Below are positions 49,601 to 64,000 of a DNA stretch of 64,000 bases, in pieces. The notes beneath the pieces are model-generated. The model searched no databases and had not been told where the DNA came from. It worked only from the letters and a program-made list of their open reading frames with translations. The stretch comes from Lingula anatina (Eukaryota > Brachiopoda > Lingulata > Lingulida > Lingulidae), in contig NW_019773825.1 of NCBI RefSeq assembly GCF_001039355.2, positions 86,987-150,986 of the forward strand. Reading direction: 5' to 3'. The position numbers were made by a program, and so were the translations under genes. Each line of letters begins with the position of its first letter. Positions within the stretch are counted from its first letter, which is position 1.

Positions 49601-52600
49601 GAAATCTGAAAGCAAGTGCAATGTCTGAGCTAACAATTTTATTTTCCATTGTTGTGATGTTATTAATAAAGGAATACTTTTTTGCAACAATGAAAATGTG
49701 ATTGTGCAACAATTAGGTTAAATGCAACATAAGCAATTATGAATCATAATTCCATTGTTGAAGGTAACCATGACAACTGTGTTATTTAAGGCATTTGATT
49801 GGATACTTATAAAAAGTCTCTTTGTGATTGGATGTTTCTATGGCTACATAACTGTGAATAAAATATTTGCATATCATAAATCTTATTGATTTGAATAGAA
49901 GAAAATAGATTTTTCAATTTGATCTAGATATCTAGAATTATAGAAATTTAGATCATGCCTCCTGCTGCCAGGTAGTGTTGCAATAGCCTTGAATATAATT
50001 TTATACTTTGAATTCTCAAATACTATTTTTATTGCTCATCTTCGGTATTGTGTAATGTACATTTTAGTTTGAAAAATAACATAACCTATTATTCTTTTAG
50101 ACACGAAAAGAAGGATAAACCAGAGAAGAGCAGAACCCCCATAAAAAGAAAGACACAGCAAAGGTAAGAAATCAATCAGTACAAAGGAGTAAAGAAGAGT
50201 GTTTGAAAATCCAAAGGTAAATTAACATAAATTACTCATTTATGTTTTGGAGATATCAATACTTGTAAGCTTACAGCTAATGATAGCATATTTTTTTAAC
50301 TAAAAAAAGTAAAAGATGAATTGTGTTATGTTATAGCCTCATAGAATACTGTTTATTTCAAATGGTCCTTATGGATGATTTATACAATCTGGGGTGATAA
50401 AAAAACAAATCTGTAATGAATATAAGGAATATATTCTTTGGAGAAAAATACTGCATAAATGTAGATCTATATTTATTTTTTTTCTTATGCCAGGAGAAAC
50501 AAAACGCCCCTTGATGCAGAAGACTCATTCAGTGAGAGCTCCACAGAGAGCGAAGAGGAGGAAGAAACCCCAGATCGCAGGAATGAACCCAACTCTGATC
50601 TGCCCTCAGAATACTGGCAAATACAGAAATTGGTGAAATATCTCAAGGTACAGTGTGTTTAGATCTCTGTGGTTGGTTTAATATCATTTTGTGTTCCATA
50701 AACTCTTTTGTAATAAATAACTGCCTGGATTTTTTCAATCATTATTTTTTTATTTTTTATTATTATTTTTTTTTTTTGTCACTTTAAGTGATTTTTATTT
50801 CATTTTTTGTTTTGAATTTACATTAAAAAATGTCATGCTCTGTTTGATTATTTACTTATTTTTTTTAATATTTATTCACATGGATATTTGTCTCTATATT
50901 CAATATTTTGATATTCAGTACATTTATCTTATAATTAAAATTTAAACAAACTTTAAGTACACTTTAATTAAATAGATCTTGAATGTTTTTCCAGGGAGGC
51001 AACCAGACAGCTACAATCATTGCACTGTGTGCCATGAGGGATTTCAACTTGACCCAGGAAACCTGTCAGCTTGCCATCAGAGACGTGGGGGGACTGGAGG
51101 TCCTCATTAATCTCCTGGACACAGAGGATATCAAATGCAAGGTGAGAGTTGTGGAAAAACAGCAGGGTATTTATTTTAGATGGACAAAAAAATATAAATT
51201 AAAAAATTTGTGGATTATTTCCTTATTGAAGTCTTTTTTAACCAAATTTTCTTGATATTTTGTACTTAAATCTTATGTTTATTACTAAGTTTCAAGGAGC
51301 TAAAACAATTTTTTTGTCCTTAATCAAAACCATATAGATTGTGAATAGAAATGTTATTGCATCCTCCAAAAAAGAAAAATGCCTTGTGTTTAATTACATG
51401 TACAATTAATTACATCGGATTTTTTAAATGTATTTATCTGTTTAATTTTTTTTTCAATGATTTTCAGATTGGCTCCCTCAAGATCCTGAAAGAAATTTCC
51501 GGCAATTCTCAAATCCGTAGAGCTATTGCTGATCTGGGTGGTTTGCAGACCATGGTTAATATACTGCAGGACCCGAACAAAGAGCTGAAATGTCTGGCTG
51601 CAGGCACCATTGCTAATGTGGCCAAGTTCCGCAGGGCAAGACGTACAGTCAGGCAGCATGGGGGCATCAAACGCTTGGTAAATATCCAATTAAAATGGCA
51701 AGAAATTATTTTAAAGGAATTAACATTTAAATTTACATCTTTTTGGTGTAATAAAATGATTAACCTATCAGTATATCTTAATGGGATCCGAATATTAATA
51801 TTCTTGTTACTTAATGGTAAACCAGATTAAAAGCTGTTCATACTCAATGAGACTAAATTAAGATCTTAGGCATAGACCTCCCACTTTTCTGTTATTTGAT
51901 AATATAGAAAAATCTTAAATTATCAAGAATGACAAATGATAAATATACATGTAACATGAGCACGGCATGTTTTTATTACCCACAAAGTACACATAGTTTC
52001 TTTTTGTGGTTCTTGAGGTTTCCCTTCTACGTGCAGTATTTACTTACTTAGAAAATATCAGAAAAATATTTTTATTAGAGGACATTCATCAAACTTTTTT
52101 TCCATTCTATCTCTAGGTGGGTCTCCTGGACTGTGCTCCCCTGGGCACTGTGATGTCCAGCCAACAGGAAGAGGATGTGGAGGTGGCCCGCTGTGGCGCC
52201 CTCGCCCTGTGGAGCTGCAGTAAGAGCACCAAGAACAAGCAGGCCATGAGGAAGGCGGGGGTGATCCCGCTCCTGGCGCAACTCCTCAAGTCTCCGCACG
52301 AGAACATGTGCATCCCAGTGGTTGGTACTCTGCAGGAGTGTGCTTCAGAGGTAAGGAATGAAGATGGTAGTGTGGATAAATAGTATAAAATATATTATGC
52401 TGTTGATTGTAGTGTATTTGTGTATTAGTAAATAAAATTCTTATTTTTGAAATTGTTTTATTCTGTTTATTTAAGCTATAGAATTTCCATCTTGTTCAGT
52501 CATTTTAATGAAATTAGAATTATTTAAAAGTACACTGTTATCCATTTGGGATTTTAAAATCCTTCATCTATATATATTATTAGTATTAAATGGAGGGTAA

Positions 52601-55600
52601 TTTTTTATTTATTTATCTATTTTATATTTTTATTTATTTATTTGTTTTTATTTATAAAATTATTATTTATTTTATTTTATTTTTTGATGCAGACAAAAGT
52701 CATAATATATTCATTGCATATTCTTGCAGCCAAGCTACAGATTGGCTATTCGTACTGAAGGAATGGTGGAAGATCTGGTGAAGAATCTGAACAGTGAGAA
52801 CCAGGAGCTACAGATGCATTGTGCAAGTGCAATCTTTAAGGTGAGGAGGATTATACATAGATGAAAAGTGTAGAATAAAACTCTGTACTGGTTGCTGGGT
52901 GTTTATATGAACTGCTGGATAATTGATATTTCTGATTATTTTAAAGCAAATTAATACTAGTTTGAATCTTTTGAAGTTGTACCAAAAAGAAGAATCTAAT
53001 AACAATAAATGAAATGAAATATAAAAATGAAATGAAGATTCAATGAAGTGAAATAAGTTATAACAGAACATTGTTTAACAATTCAGTGTGCAGAGGACAA
53101 GGAAACCAGAGATTTAGTGAGGCAATATGGAGGTCTAGACCCCCTTGTGAAATTGCTCCAGAGCACAGAAAACAAAGAACTCCTGGCAGCAGCCACTGGC
53201 GCCATCTGGAAATGTGCCATCAGCGATGAAAATGTCCTGCGTTTCCAAGAACTGAAAACAACTGACTACCTGGTTGCTTTATTGAATGATCAACCAGAAG
53301 AGGTAAGCACATTCTGACTGAAGGATTCATCATTTGTTTTAAAAATCAGTTTCTTTTCTTTAAATTTTTTTCTTGGGAAGAAAATTCTGGATTTAAGTGC
53401 TTTTGAAAAGTGTTTTCAAAATTGATTTACAGTAATGTTAATTCAAAGACAATTTGATTTTTTATCAACAAATTGTAGTCTTGTTATAAAATGGTATTGT
53501 TCTGCATATTTTAGATTATATATTAATTACTTCTAACCATATATGTCTTGTCAAATGTTCTAGGTATTAGTAAATGTGGTAGGTGCATTGGGAGAGTGTG
53601 CCAAGGATCCTCCAAACAGAATGGCCATTCGTAAAGCTGGTGGCATCCCACCACTGGTCAACCTGCTCACTGGAACCAATCAGAAGCTACTTGTCAATGT
53701 CACCAAGGCAGTTGGGCAATGTGCCGAAGAGTCAGACAACATGGCGTAAGTCTTGGACAGATGTTAGAACTTCAGCCGAAGTGATATTGTTGTTTTATTA
53801 ATTTATTTGAGGAGAGATGTGAACTTTAATGAGAAACTGTACTTTTATTGGGTTCGAGTCATTTCAAAACATTTTTCTTTTCTTTTTGTGTTTTTAAGGA
53901 AAAGATACTTGTTTTTTTGTTTGTTTTAGTATTTTACCGATACAGGATTTTACAGATACAGGACAATATTTAAAATTTTATTGAAATTGCTAAATATGAA
54001 TACATTTATTATATAACATAAGGTTATGCAATGTCCTTGAAAAATATCATTTCTTCATGGGGTTTGTCTCAGGAAAGCCAAATTCTTATTATACAATGGA
54101 AAGTAATTATGGCATTTCATAACTAAGAAAGCTGAAATTAGCACCTAAAATGTTCTTTCATAATTAGATTTCCACATTTCCAGGATCATTGACAAGTTAG
54201 ATGGAGTGCGCTTACTCTGGTCATTACTGAAGAACCCCAATCCAGAGGTCCAAGCCAGTGCGGCCTGGGCAATATGTCCCTGTATAGAAAATGCAAAGGT
54301 ATGGGGAAAATCACATATGTAAAATAGGTTTGATTTCTGACAAAGGCATGTTGCACAAAATCTGCACGAATTGAAGTAAAGCAAAGTATTAAAGTTTTTT
54401 TTAACATTAGGATGATTATGTACCAATTTTGATAAAATAATTTTGAAAAGATATTTAGAGCTAGATATGTCACATTACCATATTGTTACTGGTATTTATA
54501 CAATGTTTCAAAAGAGAGTTTTTAATTATTTTCAGAGAAACTTGCTGGTGGTATCAATATTTTTTGTAAGAAGATACAAAACATTTTCTTGTCTTGATAT
54601 GTTGTGATCATTAATGTAGTTACTCTGTTATTTCAAGTGTTACAATCTGTTATTATTATTTTAATGGTTATTATTTTTACTATGTCCATAGGATGCTGGG
54701 GAGATGGTGAGGTCTTTTGTGGGTGGCCTGGAGCTTATTGTCAGCCTGCTGAAGTCAGAAGACAAGGAGGTCCTGGCCAGTGTGTGTGCCGCCATTGCTA
54801 ATATTGCCAAAGACGAAGAAAACTTAGCTGTGATAACTGACCATGGTGTGGTGCCCATGTTAGCAAAACTGACAGAAACAGTGAGTGAATTTGAATTTCA
54901 TTCTGAGATAGGCAATGTTTAGCTCTTTGCTATTTTTTAAAAGGCATTATAATATTTTTTTACTGATATCAGAATAATGATTGCTTTGTAAAATGCCTCA
55001 TGATGCCAAGTTTAATTTGTGTAACCTGCAAAGAACTAGACACCACCTTTGGTAACAGTTCTTTTCAAAAAAATATCAATCCACAGTTAGTAAAATAGGA
55101 TCTGGGAATGGTCCCTAAGTCTGTTACATAATTATACATTTTTCTATTAAATTTGCCCAGGTTGATGACAGACTTAGACAACACTTAGCAGAGGCCATTG
55201 CCAGATGTTGCAGTTGGGGCAACAACAGGGTGGCCTTTGGCACGGCGAATGCTGTGGCCCCTCTGGTCAAGTATCTCAAGTCCAAACAGGTGGCCGTCCA
55301 CCGTTCCACTGCAAAAGCTCTCTTCCAGCTCTCCAAGGACCCGGATAACTGTATAACCATGCACAATGCTGGAGTGGTCAAGGTATATTTGTAATGTACA
55401 TTAGTTGTACATTTGTGTTTTTTCTGTTCCCTTTCCTTCTTGCAGTGCATGTTACTGTTTGTAACTCATGGTCATAACTGCTGCATGGACCATCTGCTTT
55501 GTGTATTCCTGTTGTTAATGTTCGTTAATGATCTATATTTAAGATACGCGGAAAAGAATTCCTCTGATTTAATTTGTATATTGATGAAAGCAGATGCAAT

Positions 55601-56853
55601 TCAAGTGATTATCGCAATTTGGCACATGCAATCTTTGATATAGATCGATACATCTAAAACCTTCTTGTCTGTCTGTTGTCTTTGTCCTTCTTCCTTTTTT
55701 TTTTAATCTATGTATTTCATTAATCTTTCTTTTTTTTTTTTTTTTTGTAGATTTCTTCTCTTAGTTCTTGCTCCAACTGATCTTCCACTGTCTGCATGAT
55801 GTGTGGGTCTTTTTTTTCATTTTCTGCTTTCTTGCAGCCACTTATGAATCTTGTCGGCTCTGCTGATGAATTGTTACAAGAAGCTGCCGCAGGGTGTATA
55901 GGAAACATCCGCAGACTTGCTCTGGCCAATGAGAAGGCTCGGAACTCTTAGCCAGTAACCAACCAGCTGTAATCTTTTATTTCTTTTTCTTCTTTTTAGT
56001 TAGGTCTCAACAAATCTGGTCTTTTTCTTTAATTAATTAATTTATTTATTTAATATTAAATTATTGTATTGAGGTTGTGGTCCCTAAATGTCATAAATAG
56101 TTTGGGACCAACTCCATAAATGTGTTAAGAAATATATAAGATTCAACTAACTTTTAATTAGCTTAAGTGAATTTTAACCATGTTATTTTATTAATTTCAT
56201 ATTTGAGAGAACTATACATGCTTCTTTATTTTATATTTAAATCATACAATTATTTGTATGTTTAATATTATAAGAACTTTACTTGTTGAATACATTTTAT
56301 CTCTGTCACCTCAAGTACATAGTTTCAGTTCAATTATTGTACATCATGAATATTTTGATATTACTAAAAAAATTTTTCTATCATGATACATTATACAACT
56401 TTCCATTTTATTTCCAGTGTCTTATAGAAATGGTTGGCTCTGATGACACAGTATTACAAGAGGCAGCAGCAGGTTGCATAGGGAACATTAGAAGACTGGC
56501 CTTGGCTAATGAAAAAGCTAAGCACACTTGATATGAGAAAGAATGGGGGAAAAAAACAAAAACGAGAAACCATGGAGGAAAATTTAGTTTGTGACAGTTT
56601 ATTTTAACGGCACCCCCTCATTTCCAGCTCTGAGCATAATGGCACCTATTTATTGATCTGTGCAGCATTGTGGATTCCATTATCACATTTTTATCAGGAG
56701 AGGCAATCATGAACTGATAGTGATGGTGGACATTGCTCTTCATGAAAACAATAAGCTATCCTTGTAACCTTTAGAACATTAGTCCTTCACCTGCTGAGAT
56801 TTTTTTAAATCATGTTGTGCATAATTTTGATACCAGGTTATAATGAAAATAAA
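46463..56853 (+). CDS. ARMC4: ARMC4 / ODAD2, outer dynein arm docking complex subunit 2 (whole gene)
   Basis: Nineteen coding segments join in phase to about 1061 residues, close to the ~1044 of human ARMC4. The start ATG at 46475 opens [11 protein letters not shown], like the vertebrate MG-ALRK start. Residues 1-330 form the family-specific N-terminal region ([14 protein letters not shown] block), 330-480 a charged linker with a Ser/Glu run, and 480-1061 armadillo repeats ([33 protein letters not shown] blocks). ARMC4 sits in motile-cilium axonemes, where it helps anchor outer dynein arms with ODAD1, ODAD3 and ODAD4; human loss causes primary ciliary dyskinesia. All introns are GT-AG. The gene ends in two alternative terminal exons (55838, 56418). 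It is convergent with the tetraspanin. Identification is by recognisable sequence, with high certainty. Confidence 0.97.
47076..47245 (+). CDS. ARMC4: ARMC4 coding exon 2
   Basis: Between TTTTTTCCAG and GTAAGG. Residues ~75-131, N-terminal region. The frame continues upstream into intron sequence, so the acceptor, not an ATG at 47023, defines its start. Confidence 0.92.
47472..47697 (+). CDS. ARMC4: ARMC4 coding exon 3
   Basis: Between TTTCATAG and the weaker donor GTTAGT. Residues ~132-207, ending in [11 protein letters not shown], with the K codon completed by exon 4. Confidence 0.9.
47952..48061 (+). CDS. ARMC4: ARMC4 coding exon 4
   Basis: Between ATTACAG and GTAAGA. Encodes [19 protein letters not shown] and onward, residues ~207-243, ending at phase 1. 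Confidence 0.9.
48462..48607 (+). CDS. ARMC4: ARMC4 coding exon 5
   Basis: Between GATTGCAG and GTAAGC. Encodes [19 protein letters not shown], one of the most conserved ARMC4 N-terminal blocks; residues ~244-292. Confidence 0.94.
48845..48961 (+). CDS. ARMC4: ARMC4 coding exon 6
   Basis: Between TTTTACAG and GTGGGT. Encodes 39 residues with [16 protein letters not shown], which matches the family's LREKSPKFSE block. Phase 0 on both sides. Confidence 0.92.
49294..49529 (+). CDS. ARMC4: ARMC4 coding exon 7
   Basis: Between TAATTCAG and GTAAGC. Encodes a Lys/Gln/Glu-rich low-complexity linker ending in [15 protein letters not shown]; the SLKWR-like part is conserved, the rest is variable. Confidence 0.9.
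50101..50163 (+). CDS. ARMC4: ARMC4 coding exon 8
   Basis: Short 63-nt exon between TTCTTTTAG and GTAAGA. Encodes a basic stretch ([13 protein letters not shown]) of the linker; phase 2 in and out. Confidence 0.88.
50494..50647 (+). CDS. ARMC4: ARMC4 coding exon 9
   Basis: Between TTATGCCAG and GTACAG. Encodes an acidic Ser/Glu run and then [17 protein letters not shown], nearly identical to the vertebrate junction into the armadillo domain. Confidence 0.94.
50995..51141 (+). CDS. ARMC4: ARMC4 coding exon 10
   Basis: Between TTTTTCCAG and GTGAGA. First armadillo repeat region: [17 protein letters not shown], then [17 protein letters not shown]. Phase 0 both sides. Confidence 0.96.
51468..51677 (+). 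CDS. ARMC4: ARMC4 coding exon 11
   Basis: Between GATTTTCAG and GTAAAT. Armadillo repeats with [12 protein letters not shown] and [18 protein letters not shown]; phase 0. Confidence 0.95.
52117..52350 (+). CDS. ARMC4: ARMC4 coding exon 12
   Basis: Between ATCTCTAG and GTAAGG. Armadillo repeats with [17 protein letters not shown] and [13 protein letters not shown]. It is notably GC-richer than its neighbours. Confidence 0.95.
52730..52840 (+). CDS. ARMC4: ARMC4 coding exon 13
   Basis: Between TTCTTGCAG and GTGAGG. Encodes 37 residues with [20 protein letters not shown]. Too short to stand out as an open frame by itself, but phase and homology are clear. Confidence 0.93.
53087..53302 (+). CDS. 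ARMC4: ARMC4 coding exon 14
   Basis: Between CAATTCAG and GTAAGC. Armadillo repeats with [17 protein letters not shown] and [10 protein letters not shown]; phase 0. Confidence 0.95.
53564..53745 (+). CDS. ARMC4: ARMC4 coding exon 15
   Basis: Between GTTCTAG and GTAAGT. Encodes [15 protein letters not shown] and [13 protein letters not shown], ending at phase 2. Confidence 0.94.
54184..54298 (+). CDS. ARMC4: ARMC4 coding exon 16
   Basis: Between ATTTCCAG and GTATGG. Encodes [20 protein letters not shown] and the start of [13 protein letters not shown], near-identical to vertebrate ARMC4. Confidence 0.95.
54692..54880 (+). CDS. ARMC4: ARMC4 coding exon 17
   Basis: Between GTCCATAG and GTGAGT. 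Encodes [20 protein letters not shown] and [16 protein letters not shown], the most conserved armadillo segment. Confidence 0.96.
55161..55382 (+). CDS. ARMC4: ARMC4 coding exon 18
   Basis: Between TTGCCCAG and GTATAT. Encodes [19 protein letters not shown] and [19 protein letters not shown]; phase 0, so it can join either terminal exon. Confidence 0.95.
55838..55951 (+). CDS. ARMC4: ARMC4 alternative terminal exon 19a
   Basis: After TTTCTTGCAG the phase-0 frame encodes 37 residues ([15 protein letters not shown]...EKARNS) and ends at TAG. It has the same length and phase as 19b 580 bp downstream and matches it at 27 of 37 residues. The ARMC4 C-terminus [18 protein letters not shown] is intact. 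A variant poly(A) signal ATTAAA lies at 56055-56060. Confidence 0.85.
   Translation, partial: PLMNLVGSADELLQEAAAGCIGNIRRLALANEKARNS
56418..56531 (+). CDS. ARMC4: ARMC4 alternative terminal exon 19b
   Basis: After TTTATTTCCAG the phase-0 frame encodes 37 residues ([15 protein letters not shown]...EKAKHT) and ends at TGA. It is closest in its first residues and EKA-x-x-T ending to the vertebrate C-terminus. A canonical poly(A) signal AATAAA is at 56848-56853. Confidence 0.9.
   Translation, partial: CLIEMVGSDDTVLQEAAAGCIGNIRRLALANEKAKHT
56848..56853 (+). terminator. Poly(A) signal of ARMC4 (19b form)
   Basis: AATAAA about 320 bases after the 19b stop codon, followed by A-rich sequence. Canonical hexamer in the expected place. 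Confidence 0.5.
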
Positions 56854-58691
56854 AAAACTAAGTGTACATAATAATGATAGTAAAAGTTGTGGATAATTGA
56901 TCATCGGTTAGTTTCATAATTGCCTGCATAGATGTAACAGCATTGGTAGAGAATACACAAGGGAAGTTTTTTACTATAATATTTTACAAAGTTTCAACTT
57001 TATGGGCTGATTATGAAATATTAGAGGCTCAAGTTGGATTCACTGACACACACACACAAACAAAAAAGTGGGATGAAATGGGGAAAAGGGAGATTATTGA
57101 AACTTTATACCTACTTGGGTTTATTTTCTTAGATCTATGATGATTCTAGGGTAAAAATAGTTCTGCTGCCCATACCAGCAACAATGGTACCGAAGTTTCA
57201 AAATTCATCCTCTTCATTTAATCACACAAACTAAATTTGGTTAATTTTCTAAACTTCACAACCTGGGGATTTATTTTGATATTAAAATGTTATCAGAGAC
57301 AATTGTGTCCCTAACCTATCTTTTTTCCCCTTCTGTGACTAAATTACGAGATAGGAGGTTTAGCTTGATATTGATCTCTATCAGTCTCGTGACAATTATT
57401 CAGTATCGAAAAACGTCACAAGTTATCCAATGTAGTTTTTTATAAACAGACGCCTTTTTTGTACAATTTTAATGCCATTTGGCACATTCACTCCACAAGT
57501 GTCTTTACTTCAAATTTTCAATTTGGCGAACACAGATTCTTCTTCCAAATCAGCATGATCCGATTGATTTAATAAAAATTATTTTAAAAATTGCACAATT
57601 TTGGTGACGTGATGATAATGAAAACAAGAAAAACAGAAATGAATCGTTTAGGCTTTTGTATCCTTAAAGCAAAGGAAAAAAAACAAGTAGAATTTAAATT
57701 TAATTACTATTTCTGAAATAAACCTCCCCAAGAAAGATTTTAAGATTGTGACTGTTTAGCATTCTTGGTTACTTTGTGATGATAAAATATGAATTATATG
57801 CAAAGTAATATTTAACAGATAAAAAAATTAACACAGTGGTGTTTACATTTTTCTTTTTATTCAAGCCATTTAAATGGATCACACTGGCTAGAAACAACAA
57901 ATACTTATGTCTTCTAGGAAACATTCATTGTAAGTAAGTGAGTGATATTTAAAGTTCAAAAATTAACATTTCTTTTCACATGGGACACCTAAAGGTTGAT
58001 CAAGACTAGAAAAAGAGAGATAATGCATCAGAATGAGAAGAACAAGCTCTTTTGTTTAAAGTTGTTAAGAAAATACTACCCACTACCAGTAGCTTTGTAA
58101 ATTTCTATACATTCACATATAAAAAATTCCCAAGAAATATATAGAATGTGCATGGAAAACTAGTTTCTTTCACAAAAATAACTTTATCAGGGATTATTCA
58201 TGTACATGATTTGGAAATATAATTGGTCATTTAGATAGCATTATTTTCTCTGAAACAGAATTATCATTATCTACTCACCATATAATATACAGTCACAATG
58301 CAAGAGACCTAATACTCAAAAATAGTTTTTCAAGTACCCTGAACTGGTTTGGCCTTTCAGGAGTTTATTGCACTTCTTTAATGAAGATGCAGAGGCTTGA
58401 TATAGAAATATAAGTTTACAGTTTGAATACAAAAAAGATCACTTAAGTCAATGATTAACATATATCTATTTGATTACCAGATAATACTTTATTAAATTCA
58501 GTCATGCAGGGTTTGAAGCTAGAATTTTTTTCTTAGCATGTTGGTTCACATATGAACTCTCATAAATTGTCCAAATCCTATTATTCAAAATATACACCTT
58601 CAGTATCTAGGCTACTTTTCAGAACCATGCCTTTCTAAAACATTAAAAAAAAGTGACCAAAACAAAACAATAAGTGCTGCTCATCATTCTA
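56854..58691. other. Convergent intergenic/3' UTR region
   Basis: Between ARMC4 (+) and the tetraspanin (-). No coding evidence. On the minus strand an AATAAA complement occurs near 58364-58369 and 58488-58493, suitable for the distal tetraspanin exon. Confidence 0.45.
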
Positions 58692-63607
<4,916 letters not shown>

Positions 63608-64000
63608 CTGAAACATACAAGTGGGGAAATCAAAAGAGACAGCAAAGCTTGAAGTACACAGACACCAAGCAGGTAGAAGCATTGCAAGAATACTGCAAAC
63701 AAAAAATCAATAACTTTGGTTAAAGAAAAGGAAAAATCGGATTGTGCCGATTTTCAAAAGGGACCTGCAATTTTGCCCAGTGAAGTCACAATGCAAAATG
63801 TGACATCAATTAGAAATTGTTATCAAAAACCAAGGGACCTGCAATCATTTCAATATTTTTTTTTAATTTTCATGTGCACAGGCTTCATAAAAATGGCAAA
63901 AAAAAAAAAAAAAAAATTTCAAAGATTACTTCAAGCTGATAAGTCAACAAATGATGAAGTGACATTGTAATATATGTAAGCCACAATTAAGATAATTATT

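Overview
Animal nuclear genomic DNA: AT-rich, intron-rich, with GT-AG introns, long non-coding stretches and simple repeats. Gene content (a motile-cilium ARMC4/ODAD2 gene, a CD63-type tetraspanin, metazoan SRP/7SL RNA genes and a miR-92 microRNA cluster) fits a bilaterian invertebrate. The species cannot be fixed from this window. Two single-N joins each separate two near-identical ~3.1-3.3 kb segments (70-3188 / 3190-6318 and 34228-37536 / 37538-40653). These look like unmerged alternative haplotypes of a highly polymorphic genome, so several apparent gene copies are probably alleles.

Layout. 1-6.3 kb: duplicated segment with one candidate small exon per copy. 6.3-31 kb: mostly intron or intergenic sequence on the + strand with a few exon-like islands (6323, 6527, 12303, 18200, 28250, 30823) whose gene I do not recognise, plus a foldback/MITE-like element at 9113-9552. 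31.7-38.6 kb: a + strand miR-92 family cluster with five good hairpins and one decayed paralogue, three to four of these repeated in the second haplotype. 36.5-45.0 kb: a minus-strand tandem array of SRP (7SL) RNA genes, about 301 nt each on a ~1.04 kb unit, six intact copies shown (five if the haplotype duplicate is collapsed) plus one 5'-truncated copy. The 72-codon ORFs that recur there are only translations of this RNA. 46.4-56.9 kb: a complete + strand ARMC4/ODAD2 gene (outer dynein arm docking complex) encoding about 1061 residues in 19 coding segments, with two tandem alternative terminal exons. 58.7-63.6 kb: the 3' part of a minus-strand CD63-like tetraspanin gene with three alternative last exons, convergent with ARMC4.

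The most notable features are the two independent sets of alternative last exons (ARMC4 and the tetraspanin), the SRP RNA array with its conserved Pol III-type upstream elements, and the expanded miR-92 cluster beside it.
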